Shown here in pieces: positions 53,067-63,322 of a stretch of DNA of 64,000 bases; position 1 is the stretch's first letter, and each line of letters begins with the position of its first letter. Below the pieces are notes generated by a model. That model was not told the origin of the DNA, did no database searches, and saw only the letters and a list, made by a program, of their open reading frames with translations. Made by a program: the position numbers and the translations under genes. Origin of the DNA: Tethya wilhelma (taxonomy: Eukaryota > Porifera > Demospongiae > Tethyida > Tethyidae). The stretch spans positions 5,333,006 through 5,397,005 of the forward strand of contig CAXIPT010000002.1 in the NCBI GenBank assembly GCA_964030475.1, in the 5' to 3' direction.

Positions 53067-55612
53067 AGCGAGTGCTACCGGAAGTGAGCGAACTGACTTT
53101 CTCAAAGAGATCGACATGATGAAGAAGATAGCAAAAGGCAACAACCCTCATGTCATCACATTCGTCGGCTGTGTCACCATTCAGGAACCTCTCTGCCTCA
53201 TCACGGAATTCGTAAAACATGGTGATCTTTTGTCTTACCTGGAGTCCATCAGAAAGATGGTAGGTACAGAGGGAGCTGAAATTGCCGATAAGTTTGTTGA
53301 TGGTGGTTCTTGACCAAAATTGAAAGGCTTTAGTTGATATTGCTTTATAGCATGAGACTCTACAATGTCATGATTATTATTAGCAATGTATTACGATCTA
53401 GCTCATGGACCGGTTGAATGTATATATCAAGTTAACCCACATAAATAAGCTAATAAACTATCTAACAAACAAAGCAAAAACAATAAACAAATAAACAAGC
53501 AAACAAAATAACCATTGGCTAGATGTCGAGTTTAAGAAGTCAAATGAATCCATTTCTCTCTTTCTTTCCTCTCAGATCACCATCAAGAACAGAAACAGGA
53601 GGCTGGCCAAAATGGCAGGAGTCACTGAACCCCAACCCTACCTCGAACCACAGATTGTACAACATGTCGAAGCTGCCTCTGCTACCACAGCAACGGGCTC
53701 GTCCGATCCGAATACCGCTGACAAAGCAGAAATTACGACACTCGATCACGGTGTTGGCGAGAAGAGGAGTGAAGCGGTCATTCCAGTGCCGGGGTCACAG
53801 TACGCTGAGCTAGGAGAGGTGGAACCAGTGAACCTTATTTCATTTGCTTACCAGATTGCATCGGGAATGGTACGTAATTTTTATAATTATGTTAGTGTAT
53901 GTTTGTTTGTGTGATCGGGAATGGTATGCATAGGTATGGTTGATCAAATGGTGAAATAACCAACTCAAACTCGATCCATATTGAAAAAAAACAAAAAAAA
54001 ACTGCATGTGAATAAGAAGTAAAATTTCCCCGCTATGATATTCTCAATGATGTGCTCTACTTTTAATGGCCAATGTGTTAACATACAGGACTATCTATCC
54101 AGTCTTAACATCGTCCATCGTGACTTGGCCTGTCGGAACATCTTGGTTGGAGAAGGCAAGAACCTCAAGATTTCTGATTTTGGCATGTCACGCATTGTCA
54201 GTAGTGACGACATCTACGTGAAGACGAGTAGGGGTCGCCTCCCTTGGAAGTGGATGGCAATCGAGTCGATTGTGAACCGCGAGTTTACGACAGCTTCTGA
54301 TGTGTGGTCTTACGGGGTGACTCTATGGGAGATTGCAACACTAGGTGAGCGTTAAATTGAATTCAAGTTTTACAATTTGAATTCCAAGTTTTACAGTTTG
54401 AATTCCAAGTTTTATAGCATGAATTCCAAGTTTTATAATTTGAATTCCAAGTTTTATAGTTTGAATTCCAAGTTTTATAGTTTGGATTAAGTTACTAGAA
54501 TATTGTTATAATAAAAACTGTTTTTATTATTATTATACCATAAAATTGCACAAATCTCTGCTTTTTTGACCTACTACATGTTGCTGTTTTAGAAAAAAAA
54601 GCAACTAAAAGCACCTGGAATAAGATATTATGCCATACACTGTGATTAGTATTGTTTCGATTTTGACGAAAAAGCGTGGATTGGATTATAATATTATTTC
54701 TTTTTCTCTTTACTACAGGTGGCTTTCCCTACCCCATGATCAGCAACACTGACCTGCTGGACTTCATCAGGAAAGGAGGTCGATTGGAGTGTCCTGAAAA
54801 CTGCTCCGCCGAAATGTAAGATACAGCGCACACACACACACACACACACACACAGGAGGGGAGATGTATCATACAATACCTCCATAATGTACATATCTAT
54901 ATAAATGTCTTATTTTAAACTTATTTGCACAACACACACACACACTTAAAACAGTTACAAGACAATGCAAGAATGCTGGGACGATAATCCACAAAACAGA
55001 CCTACATTTTCCGAGCTTCGATCGCAATTTGACGCCATGCTCGCGAAAAACAACCCCTACATCCAATTCGACACACTCAACTCACACAAAGACTACTACC
55101 AAATGCAACACCACAGCCAACGCGACTCTCACTCGGAAGACAGCAGCACCGTGCAACTTAGCGACACGACCACCACTGATTTTTCACCATACAACTCATC
55201 CATCACTCTAAACAACGTGCCACACTCTTCCATCATGTCCAACGGTGCTACTGCAAGCGGATACGACTGCTTATCGCCGATTGAACCAGCAGTGACAATC
55301 GTGACCGTCACGCCAGTACATGAAGAATCTTCCTCGCCACCACAACAGACTCAGTCGCAGCAACAATCTCCAACCCAACAGCAAAACAAGCAGCAACATC
55401 ACGCTGCCAATCCGTACGTGGATACTCCCACGTCCAAACACTCGGCAGTCAAGCGGCGCTCACCGAGATCGGCTGCAGCTCATAACGCAGCTGTGATGGC
55501 AGCTAGGGATCGCCGGAGTCGCACTCGGTCGGGACTCGATTTTGAGTTAGAGCAGATTGAAATGACTGTGGTTGAAGCTTGTGCCGCCGGAGGTGGTGTT
55601 GAGTCAGTATGA
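36014..55612 (+). CDS. Receptor E: Cys-rich/FN3 receptor tyrosine kinase
   Basis: Exons: 36014-36211, 36409-36435, 43271-43345, 43457-43534, 44038-44100, 44540-44812, 44973-45105, 46020-46312, 46606-46675, 46762-46997, 47114-47185, 47278-47553, 47813-47882, 47964-48199, 48277-48348, 48453-48722, 50267-50338, [one exon missing], 51324-51478, 51766-52024, 53069-53259, 53576-53869, 54089-54344, 54719-54815, 54955-55612; about 1,500 residues. Signal peptide [16 protein letters not shown]; the in-frame ATG at 35960 would bury it. Cys-rich box (MECRRGC, RDTC, DCKAGC), then FN3 domains with a duplicated four-exon module. TM is [20 protein letters not shown]. Kinase: glycine loop [15 protein letters not shown] lysine, FLKEIDMM glutamate, [25 protein letters not shown] and [12 protein letters not shown], so probably active. 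A 98-residue insert (53576-53869) splits the domain. The tail is Gln/Ser-rich and ends VESV. Exon 50267-50338 ends in phase 0 but the TM exon needs phase 1: a phase 0-to-1 exon (79 nt in receptor A) is missing near the N at 51153. Confidence 0.86.
36341..36402 (+). repeat. (CT)n microsatellite acting as a polypyrimidine tract
   Basis: A CT run ends 6 bp before the acceptor AG of the 27-nt microexon 36409-36435 of receptor E. Confidence 0.85.
36529..37327 (+). repeat. Perfect 799-bp direct duplication, copy 1
   Basis: This block recurs at an offset of exactly 800 as 37329-38127, separated by a single N. The lines compared show no difference. Identical flanks at a scaffold join suggest unmerged contig overlap, not a genomic duplication. 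Confidence 0.9.
37329..38127 (+). repeat. Perfect 799-bp direct duplication, copy 2
   Basis: Second copy of 36529-37327, beginning right after the N at 37328 and continuing into unique intron sequence after GAAGTAT. Confidence 0.9.
41827..41916 (+). mobile_element. tRNA-derived SINE, copy 1
   Basis: A-box-like TAGCTCAGTAGTAAGAGCA and B-box GGTTCAAATCC with a plausible T stem (TTGGG/CCCGG), followed by a tail TAGATCTCAAAGATTTTTTCC shared with two other copies. The anticodon arm is degenerate, so it is not a functional tRNA. Confidence 0.65.
44201..44370. mobile_element. Inverted-repeat element with GTATAGCACAAAA ends
   Basis: CTGTATAGCACAAAATATTGGCGG at the left pairs with GCCAATCTGCCAAATTTTTGTGCTATAC at the right. 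Internal GGCGGATT motifs recur. Intron of receptor E. Confidence 0.55.
45689..45786. mobile_element. Hairpin MITE, family 1
   Basis: TAGCCTCTTTCCCAGGCTCCC pairs with GGGAGCCTGGGAATAAGGCTA; a further partial arm (GGGAGCCTGGAAATGAG) follows. Intron of receptor E. Confidence 0.65.
47643..47643. other. Scaffold join (N) between duplicated FN3 modules of receptor E
   Basis: The N lies in an intron between two related four-exon modules. Flanking exons are phase-compatible. DNA right of the join matches the intron before the first module (46447 onward). Confidence 0.75.
49513..49613. repeat. Long-arm palindrome in receptor E intron
   Basis: Arms of about 25 bp (GGGCAATATGGCT... and its complement ...AGCCATATTGCCC) differ by one inserted A and enclose about 50 bp. 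Probably an end or core of a larger element that also includes the GCGGGCAATAAC repeats near 48955-49000. Confidence 0.6.
49655..49930. mobile_element. Inverted-repeat element with TATAGCGGGAAAGTTTCG ends
   Basis: TATAGCGGGAAAGTTTCGCG at the left and CGAAAGTTTCCCGCTATA at the right; internal tandem copies of GCGAAAGTTTCG-type units. Intron of receptor E. Confidence 0.6.
50607..51116 (-). pseudogene. PARP2/3-like (WGR-type) gene fragment, antisense inside receptor E
   Basis: Two exons on the minus strand, 50983-51116 and 50607-50725, joined by a phase-0 intron. The first encodes a Lys/Glu-rich linker ending [15 protein letters not shown], which contains a classical monopartite nuclear localisation signal (KKKRKV). 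The second encodes [20 protein letters not shown] and then [15 protein letters not shown], the start of the WGR domain as found in nuclear PARP2/PARP3-type ADP-ribosyltransferases. The rest of the WGR domain and the whole catalytic domain are absent: the next DNA in that direction is an FN3 exon of receptor E (50267-50338). A (CA)n tract and the N at 51153 bound the other side. It is either a piece of another locus placed here by assembly or a truncated insertion. It sits exactly where receptor E should have its missing last-FN3-strand exon. Confidence 0.68.
51153..51153. other. Scaffold join (N) next to the PARP-like fragment
   Basis: A single N follows a (TG)n tract. The fragment with PARP homology lies left of it and the receptor E TM exon right of it; a receptor E exon is missing across this interval. 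Confidence 0.75.
52089..52180 (-). mobile_element. tRNA-derived SINE, copy 2
   Basis: On the minus strand: TAGCAGCTCAGTGGTAAGAGCA, GGTTTGAATCCCAG and the same AGATCTCAAGATTTTTTTCC tail. Lies in a kinase-domain intron of receptor E. Confidence 0.65.
53001..53067 (+). repeat. (CA)n microsatellite directly upstream of a kinase exon
   Basis: A CA run leads straight into the CACAG acceptor of exon 53069-53259. Confidence 0.85.
54359..54485 (+). repeat. 22-bp minisatellite in a kinase intron
   Basis: About six tandem copies of a 22-bp unit containing GAATTCCAAGTTTTATAGTT, just after the donor of exon 54089-54344 of receptor E. Confidence 0.85.
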
Positions 55613-56245
55613 TGGAGTATAAGGCATTATTTGACGCACATCAATCTGCTATAATGCACACATTTACACTTAACATTCTATGCAAGAGTTTGTTGCTAAA
55701 ACAAGAGTACTTTTCTTCCGTGTATTATGTCTATTTTTGTGTTGTTAAAGAGAATTTTTTGTTTGTGTCTTGTGGCCGTCATTTGTTATAGAAATGTATC
55801 AGCTATGACTTGATATCATACTGCTATCTGTGATTTTATATATACACTCATTGTATCATATTGGTATCATATAATGCATACTCATAACCAAGGATTTTCA
55901 TGAATCATGCCATTCATCAGATTCTGTTTTCTCTCCAAATGAACTCCAATCCAAAATACATCTTTTTCTTTCTCCCTTTGCTATTATTGTACACATTTAA
56001 GTTTGGCTTATATATATATCACACCAATCTCAGTAACTGTTATTTGCTGTTCCTATCAAGTGTTTAGAACTCCTGTTCCGTGTATGACATTAGTTAATCA
56101 ATTTTCTAGTATTTACAAGTGACGACCCATACCATTGATAATTCTAGCAAAAATCGTTTAGTTCAGCATCTTCCTAGACCTTGCTGCTCGAGGAATAGAC
56201 TGCTCCCTCAGGAAATTTTGAAGCAGTCTACACTATTACACATTA

Positions 56246-56251
56246 AATAAA
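56246..56251 (+). terminator. Candidate polyadenylation signal of receptor E
   Basis: An AATAAA hexamer lies about 630 bp past the receptor E stop codon and 440 bp before receptor F's start. It is the clearest hexamer noted in the gap, but the AT-rich sequence makes chance matches likely. Confidence 0.35.
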
Positions 56252-56536
56252 ATAAGACCTACCTTCCATAATTGCAGAAGTCCCAGAATGTCCCAGCTCA
56301 GTTTGCATGTGTTCCTGCTTGAATAATTTGTCTTCTGGAATAGAGCATCTGGTAAACTGTTGTTCAACCTGTTCTGTAGTCCAGACTCTTGATCTTTCCT
56401 ATTTTGCTAACAGTGCTTGGACGAATGGCGAAGGACCAAAGAAGGCAAAGAGAGAAAGCGCGGCAAACAAAGCTGAAGCAATTTGGTGCGTGGGCGTTCA
56501 AACAATAAATAGGTGGAGCTCCGAAGCGAAATGGCA

Positions 56537-56544
56537 TGACGTCA
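56537..56544. promoter_or_regulatory. CRE palindrome upstream of receptor F
   Basis: TGACGTCA inside CATGACGTCATG is a full CRE/ATF palindrome about 150 bp upstream of receptor F's start codon. Confidence 0.35.
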
Positions 56545-56692
56545 TGCCTCCCATGGAGCTCAAATTTTACCACTGCATGCATGAAGCCAGAAACTTTCTC
56601 GCAGGTGTCTACTCACTATGGAAACAGTGGTGGTGTGCCAGTAAAAACTTGCCCGCAGTAAGAACAAACCACAGAGTCAATCAGACTAGATT

Positions 56693-59470
56693 ATGAAGCG
56701 TACACTCTTGCGAGTGCTGGTCATTTTTTCCCTTCATGTGGCACATACTTTGGCTCAGAATGGCGGTAACTCGAACACAGACTTGTGTCTTCTTGAAAGA
56801 TGTCTCTCTTCCCCAGCTGACCCAACAGCCAGGCCAGAGCAAGCCGAAGATGACGCCATTATAAGGTCACGGTGCTATGCAGCTTGTATTGAAGATATTG
56901 GCGTAAGTGAACAAGTATAGGTGTAGCTACTATGTATAAATGTCTGAACAAGCTATAGTTAATTTTGTGAGATGTTGTTAAAGCTGAAGGTTTGGTATAA
57001 AGGTTATGAATTTATGCTGGGTTTCCAACAAAATGAATTCAGCACCCATAAGCTTTCTTCATGCACTAAAGTCAGTGAATCACTGAGTCCACCATTTTGT
57101 TTCACTGTGCTAATGCATACTGATAGTCATTATACAACAATAAGTATTATTGGCATTCCTATAAGTATTGTATTGTATTGATGCATGTGCAGTGCTGTCT
57201 CAAGCAAAAGGGACTTGCTCTCGTGCAGTCCTTGGATATACTGGCAATATTACCATCTGGTGGCGTCCATTACTGCATTAGTTCACAAAGTATATTTTGT
57301 CTTCGGTTAAAATCCTCCAATATAAACACCTATGTCTACCAACTCGTAATTGCATCACCATGTTACCACTGAACGTTAAATCTTGGCAGTTTGATTCTTT
57401 ACCCAAATGATGAACAGTTGGTAGCATGTGCTTCTGCTGTGATAATGTTTTAAAACAAGAGTCTTAGCACCTTGAAATCGATTCAACATTGCACCTTCTA
57501 CGAAACATTACAATGTCATGCTTCAACCTTTGTATAATAATATGACAATTGCTTTATCCTTGTGGTCACGTCTCAGGAGTAGATTTTGTTTTTCTGATGA
57601 ACAGAAAGGAGTTGTGTGACAATTTGCTGCTACTTTGATGCTATAGTCATGCACTGCCTAAATCGCTTGCTCAGCCTCTATGTCTACATCTGTCAGTGAT
57701 TGACAGCATGCTGAGGATGTTTGATCAGTGTAGGTACCATAGCAATGATGACATTGTCTACACTGTGTGTTTGTATGCATGCATAGTCAATTGTAGCCTC
57801 ATAAATCAGGCCCTCTCTATATGCTTAGCACTTCTATGCTTATCACTTATAAGTGCTAAGCATAGCTGGGAGGGCCTGGCAATAAGCACTAAGCATAGCT
57901 GGGAGGGCCTGGTTTACCAGGCTAATTCAATTGTGCAACATTGCTTGCACCTGAATTGCTCAGTCTTTTGCCAATTATTTGCTAATATAGACACTCAGTG
58001 CCTTTCAGCAGGCATTGCATGGGAGAGTTCCTTTAGGTTTGGGATTGTTTGTAACGATAAAACCTTTTGGATTTTCACACATGCACTGTTTATGGTGCTG
58101 CTGCAGAAGCATGTGGCATGCCCCCATGATGACGATACTCTGTTCACCTCACCTTCTCCCTGAGTGTTGTACCAACATACACCCCACAAGTATGCTTGCA
58201 TCACTGCATGCATATTTGCACAGATGTCCATTAAGCTTCCTACTGCTGTGGCTTCAAAGCTAGACTACACTTCTTGGGTGGGTCTTGGGCAAGAGATCCA
58301 TTAGGCCTTAAAGATGCTTTAGTTCCTCCAAGCTAATGTGACAGTGTATGACTGTGTATGACTGATTGTTTGTTTGTAATGTGTGCAGAATCACTGCGAT
58401 ATTGTGAGAAGCATTTGCATTGTGGTTATTGTGCCATTGTATCAGAGGCGTTGGTGTATATGTGTGTTGTTGTTATTGCAAGGTGTTGAGGTTAGTTTGT
58501 AGGTTGTATGGTTTGAAATGATATAACTTGTGGTCAACACACGCAACACTCAGCCACCTACACCTATACATCATCAGGATGATATCTCACTGTGACAAAC
58601 AAATTTTGTTGTGGCCTCATCCACAGAATTGCAAAACATCCACCAACTATAGCTTCAAGTGATGCCTGAATGTTTATCTCTCTACATACAGTCTTTTGTT
58701 GGTTTTTAAAGCTCATAATCAGACATATTTTGTTGTTACCTCACCCACAGAATTGCAAAACATCCGCCAAGTGATATTTATTTGTCTACATAATGTCTTT
58801 TGTTGTTTTTTTTAAGCTCCTAATCTGACACATTTGCTTCTCTTTGCAGATACAACCAAGTGGTGGTTCAACAGTATGGCCACATGTGTCTTTATCTTCA
58901 CTCAATAACTCTTGTTCAAATCTTTCTCTGGTATGCTTGCATACATGTATATACACTACAATTGTCTACATTAGCACATGCTATTATTATACCAGTTCAT
59001 ATCATATACAGATATTTCTGTTTTGATATCTGTAGGTATTGGATTGTACTAGAGGGTGTGTTACCAAGGCAAAAAATTCAAGTCTTGGACCCAATCCGTG
59101 CCGCGATGCTTGTGTAAGTGTATCTTCTTATCTTTTATGAAAACTTTCGCTGACACTAGCTGGCTGTTTTACTTTTGTAGTTTGATGAGTGCCTGATGAA
59201 TGGTGCTACCACCATTGGAGAGTGCTCTACTTTGTGTGTAAGTGTACATATCATTGTTACTTTAAATTCTCTGTGATAATTTGCCACTGTACATGTGCCT
59301 TGATATGTTTGCTAATAAAACTGAGTGCTTCATTTGTTTTGCTATTTATCTACTTTTTTATATCAGAGAAAACCAGATTGTAAACGAGGCTGTGTACTAA
59401 CACTCAGTACTGCCAATACAGGTATATCTCGACTATAATTATGACTGTAGTAGCATGGTATGTATTGTTT

Positions 59471-59516
<46 letters not shown>

Positions 59517-62500
59517 AAACATACTTTTTGCTTCAGACTTTGCATCTCGGCCAGTTAGAGCTCCTGAGTTAATTAGCCGACAAGAAGCTGGTGTATTTGA
59601 TGTCTCGTACGAGGTTCCTGAAACTGAAAGGAACAACACCAGCATAACATCGTTTGTGTTTAGAGTGCAGGGCAGCAATGGAGTGGGATACTACTCACAG
59701 GTTAGAGCATAGTAGTCTGAGTTGTGTATGTGTGCCACTGTGGCTGAGTGGTTAGGATCTTTGGCTCATAACTCCAGGGTTGGGAGTTCAAGTCTGGTCA
59801 GTGGCATGAAGGATGTTTGTCTTTCTTAGTTTCCATTCAGATGTTATGTTACGTTGTGTGTGTGTGTGTGTGTGTGTGTGATACTTGCTGATTAGGCAAA
59901 ATATTCGACCGGCCATGCAATTATTACAAATCCCTTTCACATCTTCACCACACTCACCCTCACACACACAACAGCCCAGTCTCTCTGATGCACTCGACCT
60001 GAGTTTCTTCTCTTGTAAAACTGTCAACATCTCCTTTGCTGCCATCAACACAAATGGACCAATTACATCACTAACGTACTCACCCCCCTTTGAGATATGC
60101 GTACAAGGAGGTAAGCAACCAAAGATGAAATTAAGGTGGCTATTGCTTGTTTGGAGCTATATCCCCTCACACACATACTTAGCTGAAAACTAACATAACA
60201 ATTCACTTACCTACAATTTGAAAATTGTACTGTATCCTTTAACAAAGCATTGTTGAGTCAAATGGCTGGCATAGTTATGTGTAATTGGTACACAGTGTAA
60301 TAAAATGAAAGCTGTTGGAATTTGTATGTATTTTTGTTAATGAGAGAGACACTCAATATACTAATCTTAAATGGAAAATTATGTGCATAATTATTTATAA
60401 GTTACTAATATTTAGTAGGTCCATTCGTGTGGACCTTAGGTAGCCTGGTTCCCAGGCTTCACCTTCGTGAATACTTTCAAAGGAAAAATTTGCTAAGGAA
60501 GAGCCTGGGAACGAGCTCTAGGCTAGACCCTGGATATATGACAATTAACCTTAGTGCAAAAGTATTATGTGCTTTTAGAATAGTTTCCATTCATGTACTT
60601 GCCGTTCTGATTTTGCAAATCGTGCGACTTTAAGCTTTTTGTAAATGTATGTGTGTGTGTTGCTATAGAAGCCATTCTGCCAGGTCAGCCTAACAGTTCG
60701 AGTATTTCTTTTCCGTTTGTTGCCGAAGACTTTCGAGAAGATCTCAGAGGTGCAATGAGGGCAAAGGTCAACATCTCTTGGGAGAGACCTAATGGTATGT
60801 TGAAAGAAAAGCGGCTGTTTGTTTGTTTGTTTGTTTGTTTGTTTGTATCTGTGTGTGTGTTTGTGTGTGTGTGTAATTAACTACTTTTAATCTCTTTCAA
60901 CAAATTTTTTTACTCTCTTTTCTTTTGTGCGCTAGTGTTTTGTTTGTATGTGTGTGTGTAGTAACTGTTATTCTGCTTTCAACAAAAACTTGCATTTTTT
61001 ACTTTTGCTTTCTTTGTGTGGTATTTTGCTGTCTTTTAGTAGTAGGATTGACTTTTCTCCATGCTTTTATTACGGGTACAGGTTTTGAGTTTCTCTCTCA
61101 TTACAAACTAACGCTGAAAAATATTAACCCCAACAAGATGGCTTGTGGACCAGACAAGATCATCACAGTTGACAGAGTAAGTAACAGAAAATGGTTTTAA
61201 TTATAGCCTCGTATCCAGGCTCTGGATCCCCCCTTTGTCCTTTCACTTTCTTTAGCTTTATATCCAGTTTTTTTGTGCAAAAAAAGGCTAAGAGGAGGGA
61301 CCTGGGATTGAGGTTACACTGTCTTTATTCTTAGCATAAAGTCAAGCAGGAGAGCCTGAGTATGAAGCTAGTTTCAACAATTAATATTTTCATTGTTTAC
61401 ATAATGTGTGGATTTCAGTTTTTTTATTATTATTTTTTTTTTATCTTATCCTTTAGGAAGCTACCAGCTATCTAGTGACAGCCAATGATTCTAGTGACTC
61501 GCCGACTTTTGGTGCAGATGTATTCACTCCTTGTACTTACATCGTCTATGTAAGGAATGACTAGCTAGAGGAAGTTGGTAACTATAAGAAAATGGACATC
61601 TAGTAGTGGTAAATACTGCTATTCTCTGCTCCAATGTGTATGAGTTCTAGTAGCTCAGTGATAAGAGCATTCAACTAGAATCCAAAAGACCTATAGTTTG
61701 AATCCGAGCTATATAGATCTCAAGATTTTTTTCCAACGACATAGATCTCTATGGGAACAATGAATGATCCATTGGTGATAAATTAATCTTGTTTCTCCAT
61801 TTATCTAGATTCAGTCTCATCCGACACTTGATCCTGATAGTCCCGGAACGTCACGGAGAATTTTAAACTTTGGTCGAGTTAGAGGTAGGTACATGTAAAG
61901 ATTAAAACTCTCCAAAAACAAGCCTCTCCTGCGTGGGGTGAGCCTGTATGATTTACATGGCCATAGTACTGTAGATAGGTAGATAAATTGATAGTGTATG
62001 TAAGTGGATATACAGTGAAACCTCTGAATAAAGGACACGTTTATAATACAGTGTCCCTATCTCGGAGGGTCCACTATTGGAGGTTCTACTGTAGTTGGTA
62101 TTTGAAACAAACTTGTACCATTTTGAGTTTGGTATCAAAACTAGTGTTGAAGTCATTGGGTGATGTAATTTCGTACAGTGACCACACCCACTCCCACCTT
62201 TGACCTCCACTGCACCCGAGAGGTCAACGCCACCACAGGGAACATCACGGCCCTTGCTCGCTGGACCGTTGACCCGATGGGGGAGGAACCTAACACCATC
62301 CTCGAAAGTCTCAACTTCTGGATCGTTTCTGTTGAGGAATTCACAAGAGCGGCGGATGGCAATTTGCTCAGGGGCAGGTTGATTCTTACCCTTAGATTGG
62401 ATGATCCAGGACTCCGGGAGGCGACACTGACCAATGAGGACAGGGAGACGATATTGACGGGGATTGCACTGAATCAGGACGCCTCTGGGTTGTTTGTGGC

Positions 62501-63286
62501 GCAGAAACTGTCGCCCAAGTTCGACCCTAACCTGTACCTGATCCGGGTGAGTTTGAGAGTGTACTTGAGATATGACTCAGTGTCACTGTGCATGTGAGTT
62601 TAAGTTCATACCTAGTCCCTGAGATTTATAGTTTGTAGTGAAAGACCAATTTTCTATAGCCTCGTTCCCAGGCTCTCCCACTCAAAATGCTGTGCTTAAA
62701 AACGAGAGAGGGGCTGTTATCAAGGCTATCGAATGGTGTCTAATAATAATTATTATAATATATCTTTATAATTATAATGCTAGTTTACCTTACTCTATTT
62801 CAGATCTCTCCCCATCGCAAGCCCGAGTTCTGGTACCGCAACAACCTCGTCCAACAGGACTGTCTCATTGACATCACTCCCACCCCTCCTCTCTCTGTGG
62901 ACCGGGACACCCTGGCTGTAGATGCTCTCATCACTGAGGGCAATATCACCATGACGATGATGTGGAACCAACCCTCGTCTACGTTTGGTCGCGTCGTGAA
63001 ATCAAACGTCCGTGTGACCACTGTACCTGTCGTGAATGAGACGGCTGAGATGCAAGAGTTTGTGGTCTTTTCAACTACTATTGAGGTAGGTAGTAGTGGG
63101 TGGGTGGGTGGAGAATGAGTGTGGCTTTGTAAGGCACCAATCGTGAAAGTTTTGTGGAAAAATTTTGTGCTATGATAAACTTTTCATTCTGTCTTTGCTG
63201 CCAATTTCTTTTTGGAATCTCTAGTATAGAGTTTTCTTGTGAACCTTTGTAGCACTTGTAAGTATACCATTTTATTTGGGTTTTTT

Positions 63287-63322
<36 letters not shown>

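Larger units (their letters stand above)
51766..55110 (+). other. Tyrosine kinase domain of receptor E, spread over seven exons
   Basis: The catalytic part of E begins after the juxtamembrane (a tyrosine in NNPMYSG, then DEWEIP). Visible in order: glycine loop with Ser in place of the first Gly ([11 protein letters not shown]), beta-3 lysine (NAAIKLLK), alpha-C glutamate ([10 protein letters not shown]), hinge [10 protein letters not shown], the 98-residue insert rich in Ala/Thr/Glu, catalytic loop [14 protein letters not shown], an activation loop with one tyrosine (DDIYVKTS), [11 protein letters not shown] and [13 protein letters not shown]. The catalytic motifs are intact. The insert falls between helices D and E, as in split-kinase RTKs such as the PDGFR and FGFR groups. 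Confidence 0.85.
55613..56692. other. Intergenic between receptors E and F
   Basis: It holds the receptor E 3' UTR and the receptor F promoter, with a candidate AATAAA, a CRE palindrome and a small inverted repeat (AGACTGCT near 56195, AGCAGTCT near 56222). The 129-codon open frame here lacks family features. Confidence 0.5.

Noticed and set aside
56307..56692. 129-codon frame just upstream of receptor F
   Set aside because: No signal peptide, family motif or splice support; it overlaps a probable promoter.
59733..59807. Functional tRNA gene
   Set aside because: Acceptor stem pairs but the anticodon stem does not, so it is listed only as tRNA-like.
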